A stretch of 64,000 bases of DNA, from the NCBI GenBank assembly GCA_013398015.1, contig VZRR01027745.1:387130-451129 (forward strand), written 5' to 3'. Positions 49,164 through 60,560 of this stretch are shown here, piece after piece (within the stretch, counting starts at the first letter, position 1; each line of letters opens with the position of its first letter). Under the pieces are notes generated by a model. It saw only the letters and a list, made by a program, of their open reading frames with translations. It made no database searches and was not told the DNA's origin. The stretch is from Oreocharis arfaki (taxonomy: Eukaryota > Chordata > Aves > Passeriformes > Paramythiidae). Made by a program: the position numbers and the translations under genes.

Positions 49164-50644
49164 AGCTCTGACTAATGCCCTCTCAGTACAAAACAGAAGC
49201 TAAGTTGCAGCAGATGTTACTTTAAAATCTCTTCTAATTGTGGCCCACACAAGAATGGTCAGATCAATGCTCAGCATGTGCAGGCTGAGTGCTGATGTGC
49301 TCAGCCCTTTCTACTGCTCCAGCTTGGTATCCCCCCCACACACACAGCTCACGTTCACTCTGGAGTGTTTATCCATTGAAATCATAAAGAGCATTTCTCC
49401 TTGCACTTATTATTTAATTGGCCAAGTTTCTACAAGCATATGAAAAAAAGTTGAGAGAACACTCCAGATTTAAATAAAATCAGAATGAATGTTTTGGGGT
49501 CACTTAATCAATACAACCATTTGCGCAGTTAGTATTGGTTTTAAGAGCAATTGTTCCGTATTTCTCTTAAGAGTAATAAATTACAAGGTTCTTTCCTTGC
49601 CTTTGCAATCCAATTTCTTATTTTATCTCTTGACTTTTATTCTCTCTCCCACATGTTCCTCCCTTAATTACAACTTCAAACATTAGAGGAAAAAAACTGT
49701 CACAATGAATCAGATGGTTAGTCCATGAGGTGTGATATTCTATTTAATACTGATGTCAGACTGGCAGATCACTTGGAAACAACACTGCACTGCAAGCCAG
49801 CTGAAGAGAAATTCAGGTAAGCTTTTTCAGTAGTCAGTTCCTTTAGCTGATTCCGTAGTGGGCTTAACCAATGCAAACCAAAGGAAAGCCAAAGAGATGG
49901 CCTGCAGCAGTTGCAACGCTTGGGTTTCAAATAGGTGTCATTTTCTATAGAAAAGGCGCAGCAATTGGGTCTACAGATCATGTCCATGCACAAAACTCAG
50001 CTTTCTACCAAGGCAAGGTACTTCCCCCGCAGCATACTGTTCTGTATGCTCAGGAAGAAACTAGAAAAATAATTACATTTATGCATTTGTCCTAGCAGAA
50101 AGTGTTAATCCTTTGAGAATCACATTTACTCTATCTTTTCAACTGTCTGCTTCTCAAGCAACAATGTCTCCTAACATTTCAGGGAGGTGAGAAGTTAAGC
50201 AACAGGATTAAAGTAACCTAAAGGTCAGCAAGTTCTGCTTGAAGTCACAAGCAGTGCCAGGTTTGATTTAATCCTAGGCTGAAAAAGCTCCCCAATTCCA
50301 AGTTTGCAAGCTTTGAGTAACTCTGGCCAGAAACTTCAGTTTAAATCTATTTTAGTGTTATCCAGTGTCAATAGCTTCCCCAAAAGATTCACAGAGCTAG
50401 ACATTTCAGATTGGTCCCTCATGTGTTTCATGAAGGAGTAAGTGTAGAACAACAGCCTGCATAATTGGCTCTACAGTAACTCTCCCTTCAGCTTCTGACT
50501 TCATGCAAACCGGGTATTCCATACATTTTTTGCAAGGTAAATGCACAGGTGAGAAACCTGAAGTGAATAAGACGTAAGAGAACAAAGACACGGATAAGAA
50601 TTCCCACAGAGACGCAGGCAAGACAAATATTGAGTCTCACCGCT
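49164..50644. repeat. Copy 1 of a 1.48-kb duplicated block (left of gap)
   Basis: The sequence from AGCTCTGACTAATGCC to GTCTCACCGCT recurs at 50851-52334 in the same orientation at roughly 99% identity. This copy stops exactly at the first N. The content is non-coding as far as I can tell. Confidence 0.97.
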
Positions 50645-50850
50645 NNNNNNNNNNNNNNNNNNNNNNNNNNNNNNNNNNNNNNNNNNNNNNNNNNNNNNNN
50701 NNNNNNNNNNNNNNNNNNNNNNNNNNNNNNNNNNNNNNNNNNNNNNNNNNNNNNNNNNNNNNNNNNNNNNNNNNNNNNNNNNNNNNNNNNNNNNNNNNNN
50801 NNNNNNNNNNNNNNNNNNNNNNNNNNNNNNNNNNNNNNNNNNNNNNNNNN
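50645..50850. other. Assembly gap (206 N)
   Basis: This is a run of undefined bases. Any open frame crossing it is meaningless. It separates two near-identical blocks, which suggests overlapping contig ends rather than missing sequence. Confidence 0.99.
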
Positions 50851-52334
50851 AGCTCTGACTAATGCCCTCTCAGTACAAAACAGAAGCTAAGTTGCAGCAG
50901 ATGTTAGTTTAAAATCTCTTCTAATTGTGGCCCACACAAGAATGGTCAGATCAATGCTCAGCATGTGCAGGCTGAGTGCTGATGTGCTCAGCCCTTTCTA
51001 CAGCTCCAGCTTGGTATCCCCCCACACACACGGCTCACGTTCACTCTGGAGTGTTTATCCATTGAAATCATAAAGAGCATTTCTCCTTGCATTTATTATT
51101 TAATTGGCCAAGTTTCTACAAGCATATGAAAAAAAGTTGATAGAACACTCCAGATTTAAACAAAATCAATCAGAATGTTTTGGGGTCACTTAATCAGGAT
51201 ATACAACCATTTGCGCAGTTAGTATTGGTTTTAAGAGCAATTGTTCCGTATTTCTCTTAAGAGTAATAAATTACAAGGTTCTTTCCTTGCCTTTGCAATC
51301 CAATTTCTTATTTTATCTCTTGACTTTTATTCTCTCTCCCACATGTTCCTCCCTTAATTACAACTTCAAACATTAGAGGAAAAAAACTGTCACAATGAAT
51401 CAGATGGTTAGTCCATGAGGTGTGATATTCTATTTAATACTGATGTCAGACTGGCAGATCACTTGGAAACAACACTGCACTGCAAGCCAGCTGAAGAGAA
51501 ATTCAGGTAAGCTTTTTCAGTAGTCAGTTCCTTTAGCTGATTCCGTAGTGGGTTTAACCAATGCAAACCAAAGGAAAGCCAAAGAGATGGCCTGCAGCAG
51601 TTGCAACGCTTGGGTTTCAAATAGGTGTCATTTTCTATAGAAAAGGCGCAGCAATTGGGTCTGCAGATCATGTCCATGCACAAAACTCAGCTTTCTACCA
51701 AGGCAAGGTACTTCCCCCGCAGCATACTGTTCTGTATGCTCAGGAAGAAACTAGAAAAATAATTACATTTATGCATTTGTCCTAGCAGAAAGTGTTAATC
51801 CTTTGAGAATCACATTTACTCTATCTTTTCAACTGTCTGCTTCTCAAGCAACAATGTCTCCTAACATTTCAGGGAGGTGAGAAGTTAAGCAACAGGATTA
51901 AAGTAACCTAAAGGTCAGCAAGTTCTGCTTGAAGTCACAAGCAGTGCCAGGTTTGATTTAATCCTAGGCTGAAAAAGCTCCCCAATTCCAAGTTTGCAAG
52001 CTTTGAGTAACTCTGGCCAGAAACTTCAGTTTAAATCTATTTTAGTGTTATCCAGTGTCAATAGCTTCCCCAAAAGATTCACAGAGCTAGACTTTTCAGA
52101 TTGGTCCCTCATGTGTTTCATGAAGGAGTAAGTGTAGAACAACAGCCTGCATAATTGGCTCTACAGTAACTCTCCCTTCAGCTTCTGACTTCATGCAAAC
52201 CGGGTATTCCATACATTTTTTGCAAGGTAAATGCACAGGTGAGAAACCTGAAGTGAATAAGACGTAAGAGAACAAAGACACGGATAAGAATTCCCACAGA
52301 GACGCAGGCAAGACAAATATTGAGTCTCACCGCT
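50851..52334. repeat. Copy 2 of the 1.48-kb duplicated block (right of gap)
   Basis: This block begins at the first base after the gap and ends at CACCGCT, after which unique sequence continues (TGTAATTCGGC). It differs from copy 1 by about ten substitutions or small indels, seven of them in the first 350 bases. The two edges coincide exactly with the gap edges, as expected for an unmerged contig overlap or two haplotypes. Confidence 0.97.
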
Positions 52335-53871
52335 TGTAATTCGGCAACCTCCTCTAAATATCCTGTTGGAGATTCAGTGTGATCTCTTGAAAAGGTTTTA
52401 CATAAATTAGGCCTCAGTGCAGCATCAGGGAAAGCACCTGCAATCAGCGAGATGCTTCCACTCACCTCCATGAGAGCAAAATGAATTTTGCATAAGCCTT
52501 CTTGTTTATCATACAGATACACACTGTTTACTTATTCAGAAGACTCTTCTCTCCTTCCTGCCTCGGTAGGTACTCAGCAATTGCCGTGCTCCTTTAATGC
52601 AGCTGGAATATTTGAAGCATGAATCAGAAGGTAATACTGCACATAGTGTTTTGTTAGGTATTTTATGATAGATTACACTCATTAAACCTGTGATTACTAT
52701 TTGTATTTATTGTGTTCCAAGGAAGGAGTACAAAACCAGCCCTACAGACCTTCTAGAAGGCTTAATTGCACGTTTGCTGTATTTGCACCAGAAATTAAAA
52801 AGCAGAAAGTTACATTCTTTAGGCAAAATTAAGTTTGCCCACACATATCTTTTTTTTTTTAGTTGCTGGATTTCCCCATACTTTATTATAGAGTCCTGAC
52901 ATATAAAAGGCTCTATTTCTATACTCTAAACACATGATGGTTTAGGGATTAGAAAAGGAGAAACAAATGCAGTTGCACAAAAGCTTAAAATTATTCACAG
53001 CAGTAATAGCCACTGGTAGTGGTACCTTTACTTATTTGAGCTGTCTTTTTTCATTTATTGATAGACTTGAGATCAAAGTCCAGCTGGGTATTTCTACTTA
53101 GTTTTGGAAGTGCTGCATGGAATTATTTGGCTCCAATTAAACAAAAAAGTAAAACTGTTTGTTATAATGTGAAAAACTTTAAGGGAATGGCAGGATGGGG
53201 GCTGGAGAAAATATATTATTTGAAAAACAAAAAACCACCAAACCCAACCTTTTTTCCAGCAGCTAACAATGTGTCTTTTACATGTCAGTAAGATTTGGGC
53301 ATTGTCTTATTTCCTCCTCTTGAAGGTTGGTGCTCTTTATTCAGCACTTCAAAGGAATTTGACTTTGCTTCAGCCTCCAGCTGCGATCTCTCATATGAGT
53401 GGAAGAAACCCACTTCAGATTTGCAACAGATTCTAAGCTTTTCTCCCTAGCATTGAGATCTTTCTGTGTCACATGACAAGCATGGAAATGACCGCACGAG
53501 ACAGACAGGGACCTATAAGACTTCACTGAAGGGAGCTCTTCAGCAAAAACACCTGTAGCACCATTGTTTTTCCTGCATCAGCCAACACAGCCCTAAAGCC
53601 ATGCTCCAAGGAAACGACACAGAGACCTTTCTAGGGAACATGCATGAGCAGCACCAAACCCAGGTCTTCATAAAAAACTGTGTAGCATGTATCCACTAAA
53701 CATCTGCAGTCTACCAAATGCAAAAGCATTTTTCCTGACATATATCTAGCCATTGTTTTAATTGCTGGCGAATTCCCTGCTGAAACTCTGTAAGCTGGTG
53801 CAAATTATGGCAACGAATCCATTTCCAGTTATTTCCAAAGGGTATTTTTCAACAGGGTATTAACAGGAACT
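52335..53871. other. Intergenic, unique sequence
   Basis: No gene is recognised. A T-run lies near 52851-52860 and an A/C-rich simple tract near 53222-53250. Confidence 0.6.
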
Positions 53872-54028
53872 CAGCAGATGTTACTTTAAAATCTCTTCTA
53901 ATTGTGGCCCACACAAGAATGGTCAGATCAATGCTCAGCATGTGCAGGCCCAGAGTGCTGATGTGCTCAGCCCTTTCTACGGCTCCAGCTTGGTATCCCG
54001 CACACACACAGCTCACGTTCACTCCAGA
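53872..54028. repeat. Third, partial copy (157 bp) of the duplicated block
   Basis: The sequence from CAGCAGATGTTACTTTAAAA to GCTCACGTTCACTC matches 49208-49365 and its counterpart in the second block, in the same orientation. Identity is about 95%, with differences such as GGCCCAGAGTG for GGCTGAGTG. Flanks on both sides are unrelated to the other copies, so this one is not explained by the gap. Confidence 0.93.
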
Positions 54029-57000
54029 GGAAGTGAGGAATTCCGGAGGAACTCATCATGCATGTGAAGATAATTAATGTCTTTCTCTGTGTGTGACTTC
54101 CTTTCGAAGGGAGGCAGATAGTGACAAAAGGAGGAATCTGACAAGGGAAAAAGGAAGCCCGCCCTTATGTGATAGCCATACGGAGACAGCAGTCCAACAA
54201 GAGGGACTAAGAGCACTGGTCCCATCTCACAAAATCCCTCTGCCTTGGTTCATGAAACACACACTAATGACTAAGAATTGGGGTGATGCAATAGAGAGTG
54301 TTGCTCTTCTGCAACACAGGCAGTATTTGTTGGAGGGATCCTGCACAAAACCTCAGAGCTGCTTTGAGCCCAAGGTGGATTTAAGCCAGGTGAGGAGCTC
54401 TCTCTCCTCTTAGTCCATAATTATGTGCAGTTTCATAATCAACATTACTTTTCTATTAAAAAAACACCTTGTACAGAAACCCAAAATGCACAAATATTAC
54501 AGACATGAACCAGGCATTTCAGTGGCAATTCTCCCATGAAATCATCAGCTGAGTTGCCAGCAGCACTAAAGGCAATGAAAACACTACAGCTATTACAAAA
54601 GCGGCAACTGATCCGTAACACAGACAAGCATTATTCTTTGTTCACAGCAAAGATGAGAAAATTGCAGAGAAAATGGAATTTGAGGCTAGGAAACGAGTTT
54701 CTCCAGCTGCTATATCAGTCAGCAAGATCAGAAAGGCCTCACTCACAGTTGATAATAGCTCTTTTCCTCTTGACATTCCTTGGAAACCACAACTAAATGG
54801 CCAACTGTGGGAGGAAAAATAAATTCGCTATATTGTTCGTTATTTCCTACATTACTGAGCTAGAGGATGTCTCATGAGCAAGGAATTTTTACCTCTGTAG
54901 AATCCATCCAAGTTTTTCAAGACCATACTGAGAGTTCTATTTCTAAATTTGCCATCATAAGCCAAGTTTACATTTCCTTTCCTTCCTTCCTGCTACTGGG
55001 TTAAAGGGAACACTAAGACAGGACTTGCCTTTAAAAACACCCCTCAATTTTCCTGAAGAAAGTGTGTGTGATCCCATCCAGCAGCAGCTTTGGGAAAGAA
55101 ACCTTGAATAGAAGAAATCTCCAAGATGCTCCAGCAGTTTCTCTTTCCATCCCACAAACAAGGACTTTGAGAGCCACAGCTGGCACAAAGAACTCACAGC
55201 ACCTGCAGTACTCTTTCCTGACACAAATGTTCCCATGGTGGATGAAGTTTTTTTTAATCTTAATTTCAGGCAAAAAGTATGTCATTCAGTTTGAAGAGTA
55301 AACAGGGTAAGAATGGCACTGTTGACTTAACCAAAATGTTTTGCACCAACACTGAGATCAAACAGTTCCCACAAAGGGAACAGACTAATAAATAGTCAAA
55401 ACCCCCCAATTTGTTTTACCAAAGGGACAAGTGACATTAGAAGCCCAAGGATATACAAATGTGAAGTTACAATACATACGTCTTCAACAAGAGATTTGCC
55501 ATTTCAGTTTCCTCTGCTCCTATTTATTTTGCAAATGTTCAGTACAGCTCTGGAAGATTTTTTTTTAATAGGAAAGAGAAGGGGAGGTTCCAGTATTTAT
55601 TTCTTCAGGCTTAAGTACAACATTTATGTAATAGGGCTAGGCTTGAACATATCCCCAGCCCTTTCTCTAGGGAAGCACAGTTGCGCTCTGTTGCTAAGGC
55701 AGGACAGAGGAGTTGTCATTTCTTACCAGAAAACAGCCTAAGCAACCACCAGCAAACTGGCAATCAAACTAGCCCTGCTTCAAGCCTCCAGACTCCAAAC
55801 GGTTTCTCCAGCTTGCTGTCCCCAGAATCACCTGCTGTAGGCTTTAAACTACTTTGAGCTCTCAGCTGGGAGCAGTGTGGTTTAATGTCATCTGCTCTAC
55901 TTCAGTCCAGGCTGCCTGTTCAGGTCTTTTACCGCAACTATCCCAGTGCACACACCTCAGCTGGGATCTGAGCTTTCTGGTTTATTCCATAGCTCTGCCA
56001 TTCCTGCCCTCTCGTCTGCTGTGTGACTCAGCAATCATTTCCCCCACACCTGCAGTCCCTCTCTAGCATTTAGTACCTTGGCTCAGCGCTCAGAAGCTGC
56101 TCTGACCCGCAGCCCACACAGGCTGGTTCTGTTGCCAAGGGCCTGGATAGCCCAATTATCCCAGTCTGCAGGCACCAACAGCCACTCCTGGAGACTGGAC
56201 TTACAGCTTTTTTTAACTCAAGAGAGCATGACCAAGGTCTGATCCACTCTATGAAAAGGAAGTGTTCAAGGAAGCCAACAGAAAGTGCCATAGAGAATAT
56301 ACTCTATATAATCTTACAGGACTTATAGGAATTACACTGATCCCAGCCTTCGAGTTAAGTCTGTGTAGTTTTGATGAAAGGAGATTTTTAACTTGGCTGA
56401 ATTCAGCTGTGAAATATATAGTCTTGCTAAAAAGGAACATTAGCTGATTTACCCTGACCATGATATGAACCGAATCATCAATCTGGGCTTGGATCTAGAC
56501 AGGCAGGACATCCTTCCAGTTTTGCAAAGCCAGTTAGGGGTCCTGCATTTGTCTATTCAGGTTAAGAGAGGTTCTATGTTCTTCATCTCTCCTTTGAAAG
56601 AATAAAAAGAATTTAAAAATTCAGCCTACACTAAGAAGTTTACTTTCATGACTAGATAGATGCCATCCTGTCATCTTGGATCTTAGTGTCTGGAACAGAG
56701 AAGACACTTCTAGTTAGTTTGCCAGACAAATTAATGTCAATAGCAGCAGTCAGCCATGCTGAATCCTACTCCTGGGGGAACGACCAAGGATCTGGCTGCA
56801 ACTGCTCACCAAAGCAGCAAACATTGAGTTCTGACTTTCAAAACTGTACCACATCTTTGGAGGGGAATTTCCTGTCTGGGGTAGCTAGGGAGAGCTATAA
56901 GAAGTCAGGTTTATGAATTTCAGCAGGCAGGTGTTTGATCCCAACTAGTAGAAACACAGAAGGGCAGAAGTATGACAGTACTCAGTATCCTTTATAGTAC

Positions 57001-58371
57001 CTGTTCTTACCACCACTCACCCTCCTCTTCCTGTTGGCTTCCAGCACATTGCACATTGTTTTGCCATTCCCAAGTCTATACACAGAGGGCTCAAAATTTC
57101 ATCTCTTTTTTAATAACCCGTGAAACTTCCCTGAAACTTGCCTGCCAAGAAGACAAGAAGCAAAGCAGTGTTTTGCCTCCAAGGTTTGAAGCACTTTGGC
57201 TTGATTTGTGTATTTTTTGAAGAACAGACAGCAAGTAGGTCTGCTGCCACTCTTATGAGTCACAAATTGCCTTCCCAGGAGCTGGCCTCAGCACTCTCAG
57301 GCCTGGGGTCAAGAGCAGATCTGAGGCAAGTTGACAGTGACATGCTTTTATTTCTGTGGCAGTAGCAGAGTGGCAACTTGATCTCACCCAAGATGGCTAT
57401 TCATTCTCTAAGTGTTTCTTAAACATTAACAATTTGCAGTGCTCTGAACTGATACACAAAATGGACCATTATTTCACTATTGCCATTTCAGAGAGGCAGA
57501 GAAAATTAAGGGAGATGACAGACTTAAGTGTTCTACACAAAACCGCAGCAGTGCCTGAACTCAGACCCGACTTGTAAACCAAATACTGCCTTTGTCTGAA
57601 AGTCAGCAAATGTGCAAGTGGGATCACAGGCCATCACATGGACTCACCAGCATGATTTGGGGGCTATTGTAGACAAGTTTTTTTTGAATTATACCCCATT
57701 TAACCAGATACTGGCTGCATTACCACATGAATACAGTCAGCCTTGTTACAGGCACATGATGCTGCAGACCCAGGAAACTTGGGCATCTCTACACTATGTT
57801 CCCCAGGCTTCCATTAAGGAATTACTACAAACCGAGCTGAATGTTTCTTTATCTGCAGTGTCAGCAAGTCACAGGGTCTTACTCCTTTTTGATGTCTTAT
57901 GTTCCAGAGGTGAAAACAGAAAACATTTGAAATCATTAAATTTAAACATTACACATGATTTCCTGCACTACGGCCACTATAACATATATGTATTTATGAA
58001 TTTTGCTCATACCACTCCTGGAGTGGTAGGAAATATTCAGCTTACAGATCAAAAACACAAGCAGAGAGCTTGCTTCTCCCATCTCAAATACAGTACCTTG
58101 GTTACTATTCATTCTTTTTGTTAATCAGTTTACAGTGGTTTGCTGCTTCCCCCCCTTCCCCCCCAAAGCAAACAGAGAGAAAGTGATAAAAGTTTTTTCC
58201 TAAACCTCTCTCCAGGAAATTACATTCACATACATTAAAGTTAAGCAACTACACTAACATTTTAAAAGTATTCAACTGTATAAGCTGGCAGGCACCCTTG
58301 AATGTCCCCAGACTCCAGTGGTTTCATTCCCCATAGTAAACACTCAGCAACTCAAAATTGTCACCCTCACG
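54029..58371. other. Intergenic, no gene recognised
   Basis: Open frames are short. The longest (57612-58124, 170 codons, + strand) has ordinary composition but no recognised domain, splice context or neighbouring exon. C-rich runs lie at about 58148-58165. Confidence 0.55.
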
Positions 58372-58662
58372 ACAGAATCACAGAATCATCTAGGTGGAAA
58401 AGACCTCCAAGACCAAGCCCAACTCTTGACCAATCACCACCATGTCAACTAGACCATAGGACTTGAACATCTTGAACATCTCCAGGGATGGTGACTCCAC
58501 CACCTTCCTGGGCAGTCCATTCCAGTGTTTAACACCTCTTTCTGTGAAGAAATTCCTTCTGATGTCCAGCCTAAACTTCCTCTAGCATTGCTTGGGACTA
58601 TGTGCTTTCACCCTGTCACTGGCAGGATGAAATCCAGCCTGTCCAGATGCCTCTGCAGCAAT
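58372..58662 (-). mobile_element. CR1 LINE fragment
   Basis: The + strand starts ACAGAATCACAGAATCATC, then TAGGTGGAAAAGACCTCCAA, and continues through CTTCTGATGTCCAGCCTAAA to CTGTCCAGATGCCTCTGCAG. This is the reverse complement of a CR1 3' end including its terminal octamer repeats. It is truncated and followed by an (AAAT)-rich tract. Confidence 0.93.
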
Positions 58663-60447
58663 GAAACAAATAAAATAAAATAAAAAAAAACCCAAACAGT
58701 CTGGACATGTAACAGGACACAACCACATGAAAGAAAAATAATGACATCTTCATAAAACTTTGTTATGCTCAAATTAAAGCAGCCAAAAACTCATTAACAG
58801 TTCTCAGAAACCACAGTTCACGCACTCTTAAAAATAACAAGCCCCAAAACAGAACAAAGACAGGAAATTATAAGCTAAAACAGATTGCTTTTAATTAGCC
58901 CAGGCAGAGGAGCATGGCAACCCCACTATTTCACTTACCCCAGCTCCAGTGGCAGGCGCGTTGTGTTACACCTGCCTGCTCTGCCGAGCAACCTTCTGGC
59001 ATCAGCACAGCCGTGGCAAGCAGGGCAACACACTTGGGTTCAGGTACTCAGCCTCATCCTGGGTTCAGCTGCACACTGATACAGAGCTGAACATGTGGAC
59101 CTGGAGAAATACAAGTGACCTGCAGCTACTTCCCCTGCCATAATTTTTATGGTGCTCACAAATTATACCCCACAGCAATCACGTAACTTCCAGCTCTTTT
59201 TGCAACAATTCAGAGCAGTGTTGTATCGAGGCTTTGTTTCGGGACTCCCTTAGAAGCCCTACATGCAGCAGCTACTACTCTAATATACTTGCTCCTGGAG
59301 AAACCAGCCATTAGTCCCTTTGCTTCGTGCGTCCCTTGGGTTTTCCACATGCTGGGCTGGAGCACAGCTCTCTAGCCAGCATCCTCAGCATTTCAGAAAA
59401 GCAGCAGCATGCAGTGCAGGTTCAAAAAAGCAAACAGTCACAACACAGCTCCACACCAACCACAGCGGCAGAGGCTCTCCAGGTTCCCTACCTCACCCTT
59501 TCCAGCAACACCACCTTCTTACCTCCTCCTCAGCTCAAATCTACACAGAAGTCTAAAGCAGTTCGACCTCCTCTCTAAGGTCTTCTGTTGTGATGCAGAT
59601 TCCAGCCACTTTCTTTTCAAAGCCAGGTGTTCTCTTTCCTCAAAAGCCTTCAGGTAGCAAAGTCTCTCTTTGGCTCACATTTAATCCTGACAGAAGCGTG
59701 GATGGCAGTAAGATGCCACTAAGGCCCAGGAGGAACCATCTGTTCCATTATAAACATCCTTAAGAGTGCTTCTTTAATCCACTTACCCAATTTAACCCAT
59801 CTTCATCAAATCCTTAAAGTTTTACAGCAAGTTGTTTCCCAGCCCTGCAAAAAGCCTCACTCAGCCCTGCTAGAGAAGCTGTGAAGTCGATTACCACAGC
59901 TAATGGCTTCATGCACACCACCTGGCCTGGGGCATGGCCTGGCATACGCTGCCTTCCTCAGCACTGGGAGCCTCTTCTGTCGGGGTGTTGGTCACATCTG
60001 CAGCCCATAATACAGCACGGATACACGTACTTACCTCACCTTGCTGATATATCCCAACATGGCCAGTCTTCCATGTGTCCAATCTTTCCCACACAACAGC
60101 GGATCTTTTATGCTACTATCTTTCAATTCTTTACAGCATGTGCTTCAAATCCATATGGGGCTACCAGAAATCAGAGGATAGGCATGACAAGCTGTAGTCA
60201 CCTACCTATTCTACTTCCCCTTTTCCAGTCTATGTAAAGCATCAGCAATTTTCCTATTTTTCTTTTCCCCAAGACATCATCTGTCCCCCACACTACCCAG
60301 CCCTGCTTTCTCAGTATACCTGCCCCCTAATCCTCCAGCTGACTCTTCTTAAGGAGTACTTCCCTCCCCCCAGAAGCACGCGGCCAGGCCCAAGCTTTTC
60401 CATCTCTTCACTATTTAGTTTCTCAAGAGCTGGCAGCCTCCAATTTT
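58663..60447. other. Intergenic, no gene recognised
   Basis: An A/AAAT-rich stretch to about 58695 is followed by mixed sequence with several short overlapping frames in a relatively GC-rich part (58885-59660). None shows a recognisable domain or exon boundaries. Confidence 0.55.
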
Positions 60448-60560
60448 CAGTCACAGGGTCATTTAGGATGGAAAAGACCTCTAAGATGGTCAAGTCCAAC
60501 CATTCACCTGACACTGCCAGGTTCACCACTAAACCGAGTCCCTCAGCACCTTCTCCTCAA
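60448..60560 (-). mobile_element. CR1 LINE 3'-end fragment
   Basis: TCACAGGGTCATTTAGGATG and GAAAAGACCTCTAAGATGG, then CAAGTCCAACCATTCACC and CACTAAACCGAGTCCCTCAG, form the reverse complement of a CR1 3' terminus. It is short and diverged. Confidence 0.88.

Noticed and set aside
50630..50890. Open frame crossing the N run
   Set aside because: It is created by undefined bases in the assembly gap.
49769..51683. Identical 74-codon frames in both duplicated blocks as a gene pair
   Set aside because: They are identical because the DNA block is repeated around the gap, not because of protein constraint. No family is recognised.
57612..58124. 170-codon + strand frame starting MQVGSQAITW
   Set aside because: There is no recognisable family, no neighbouring exon and no promoter or polyA context that singles it out.
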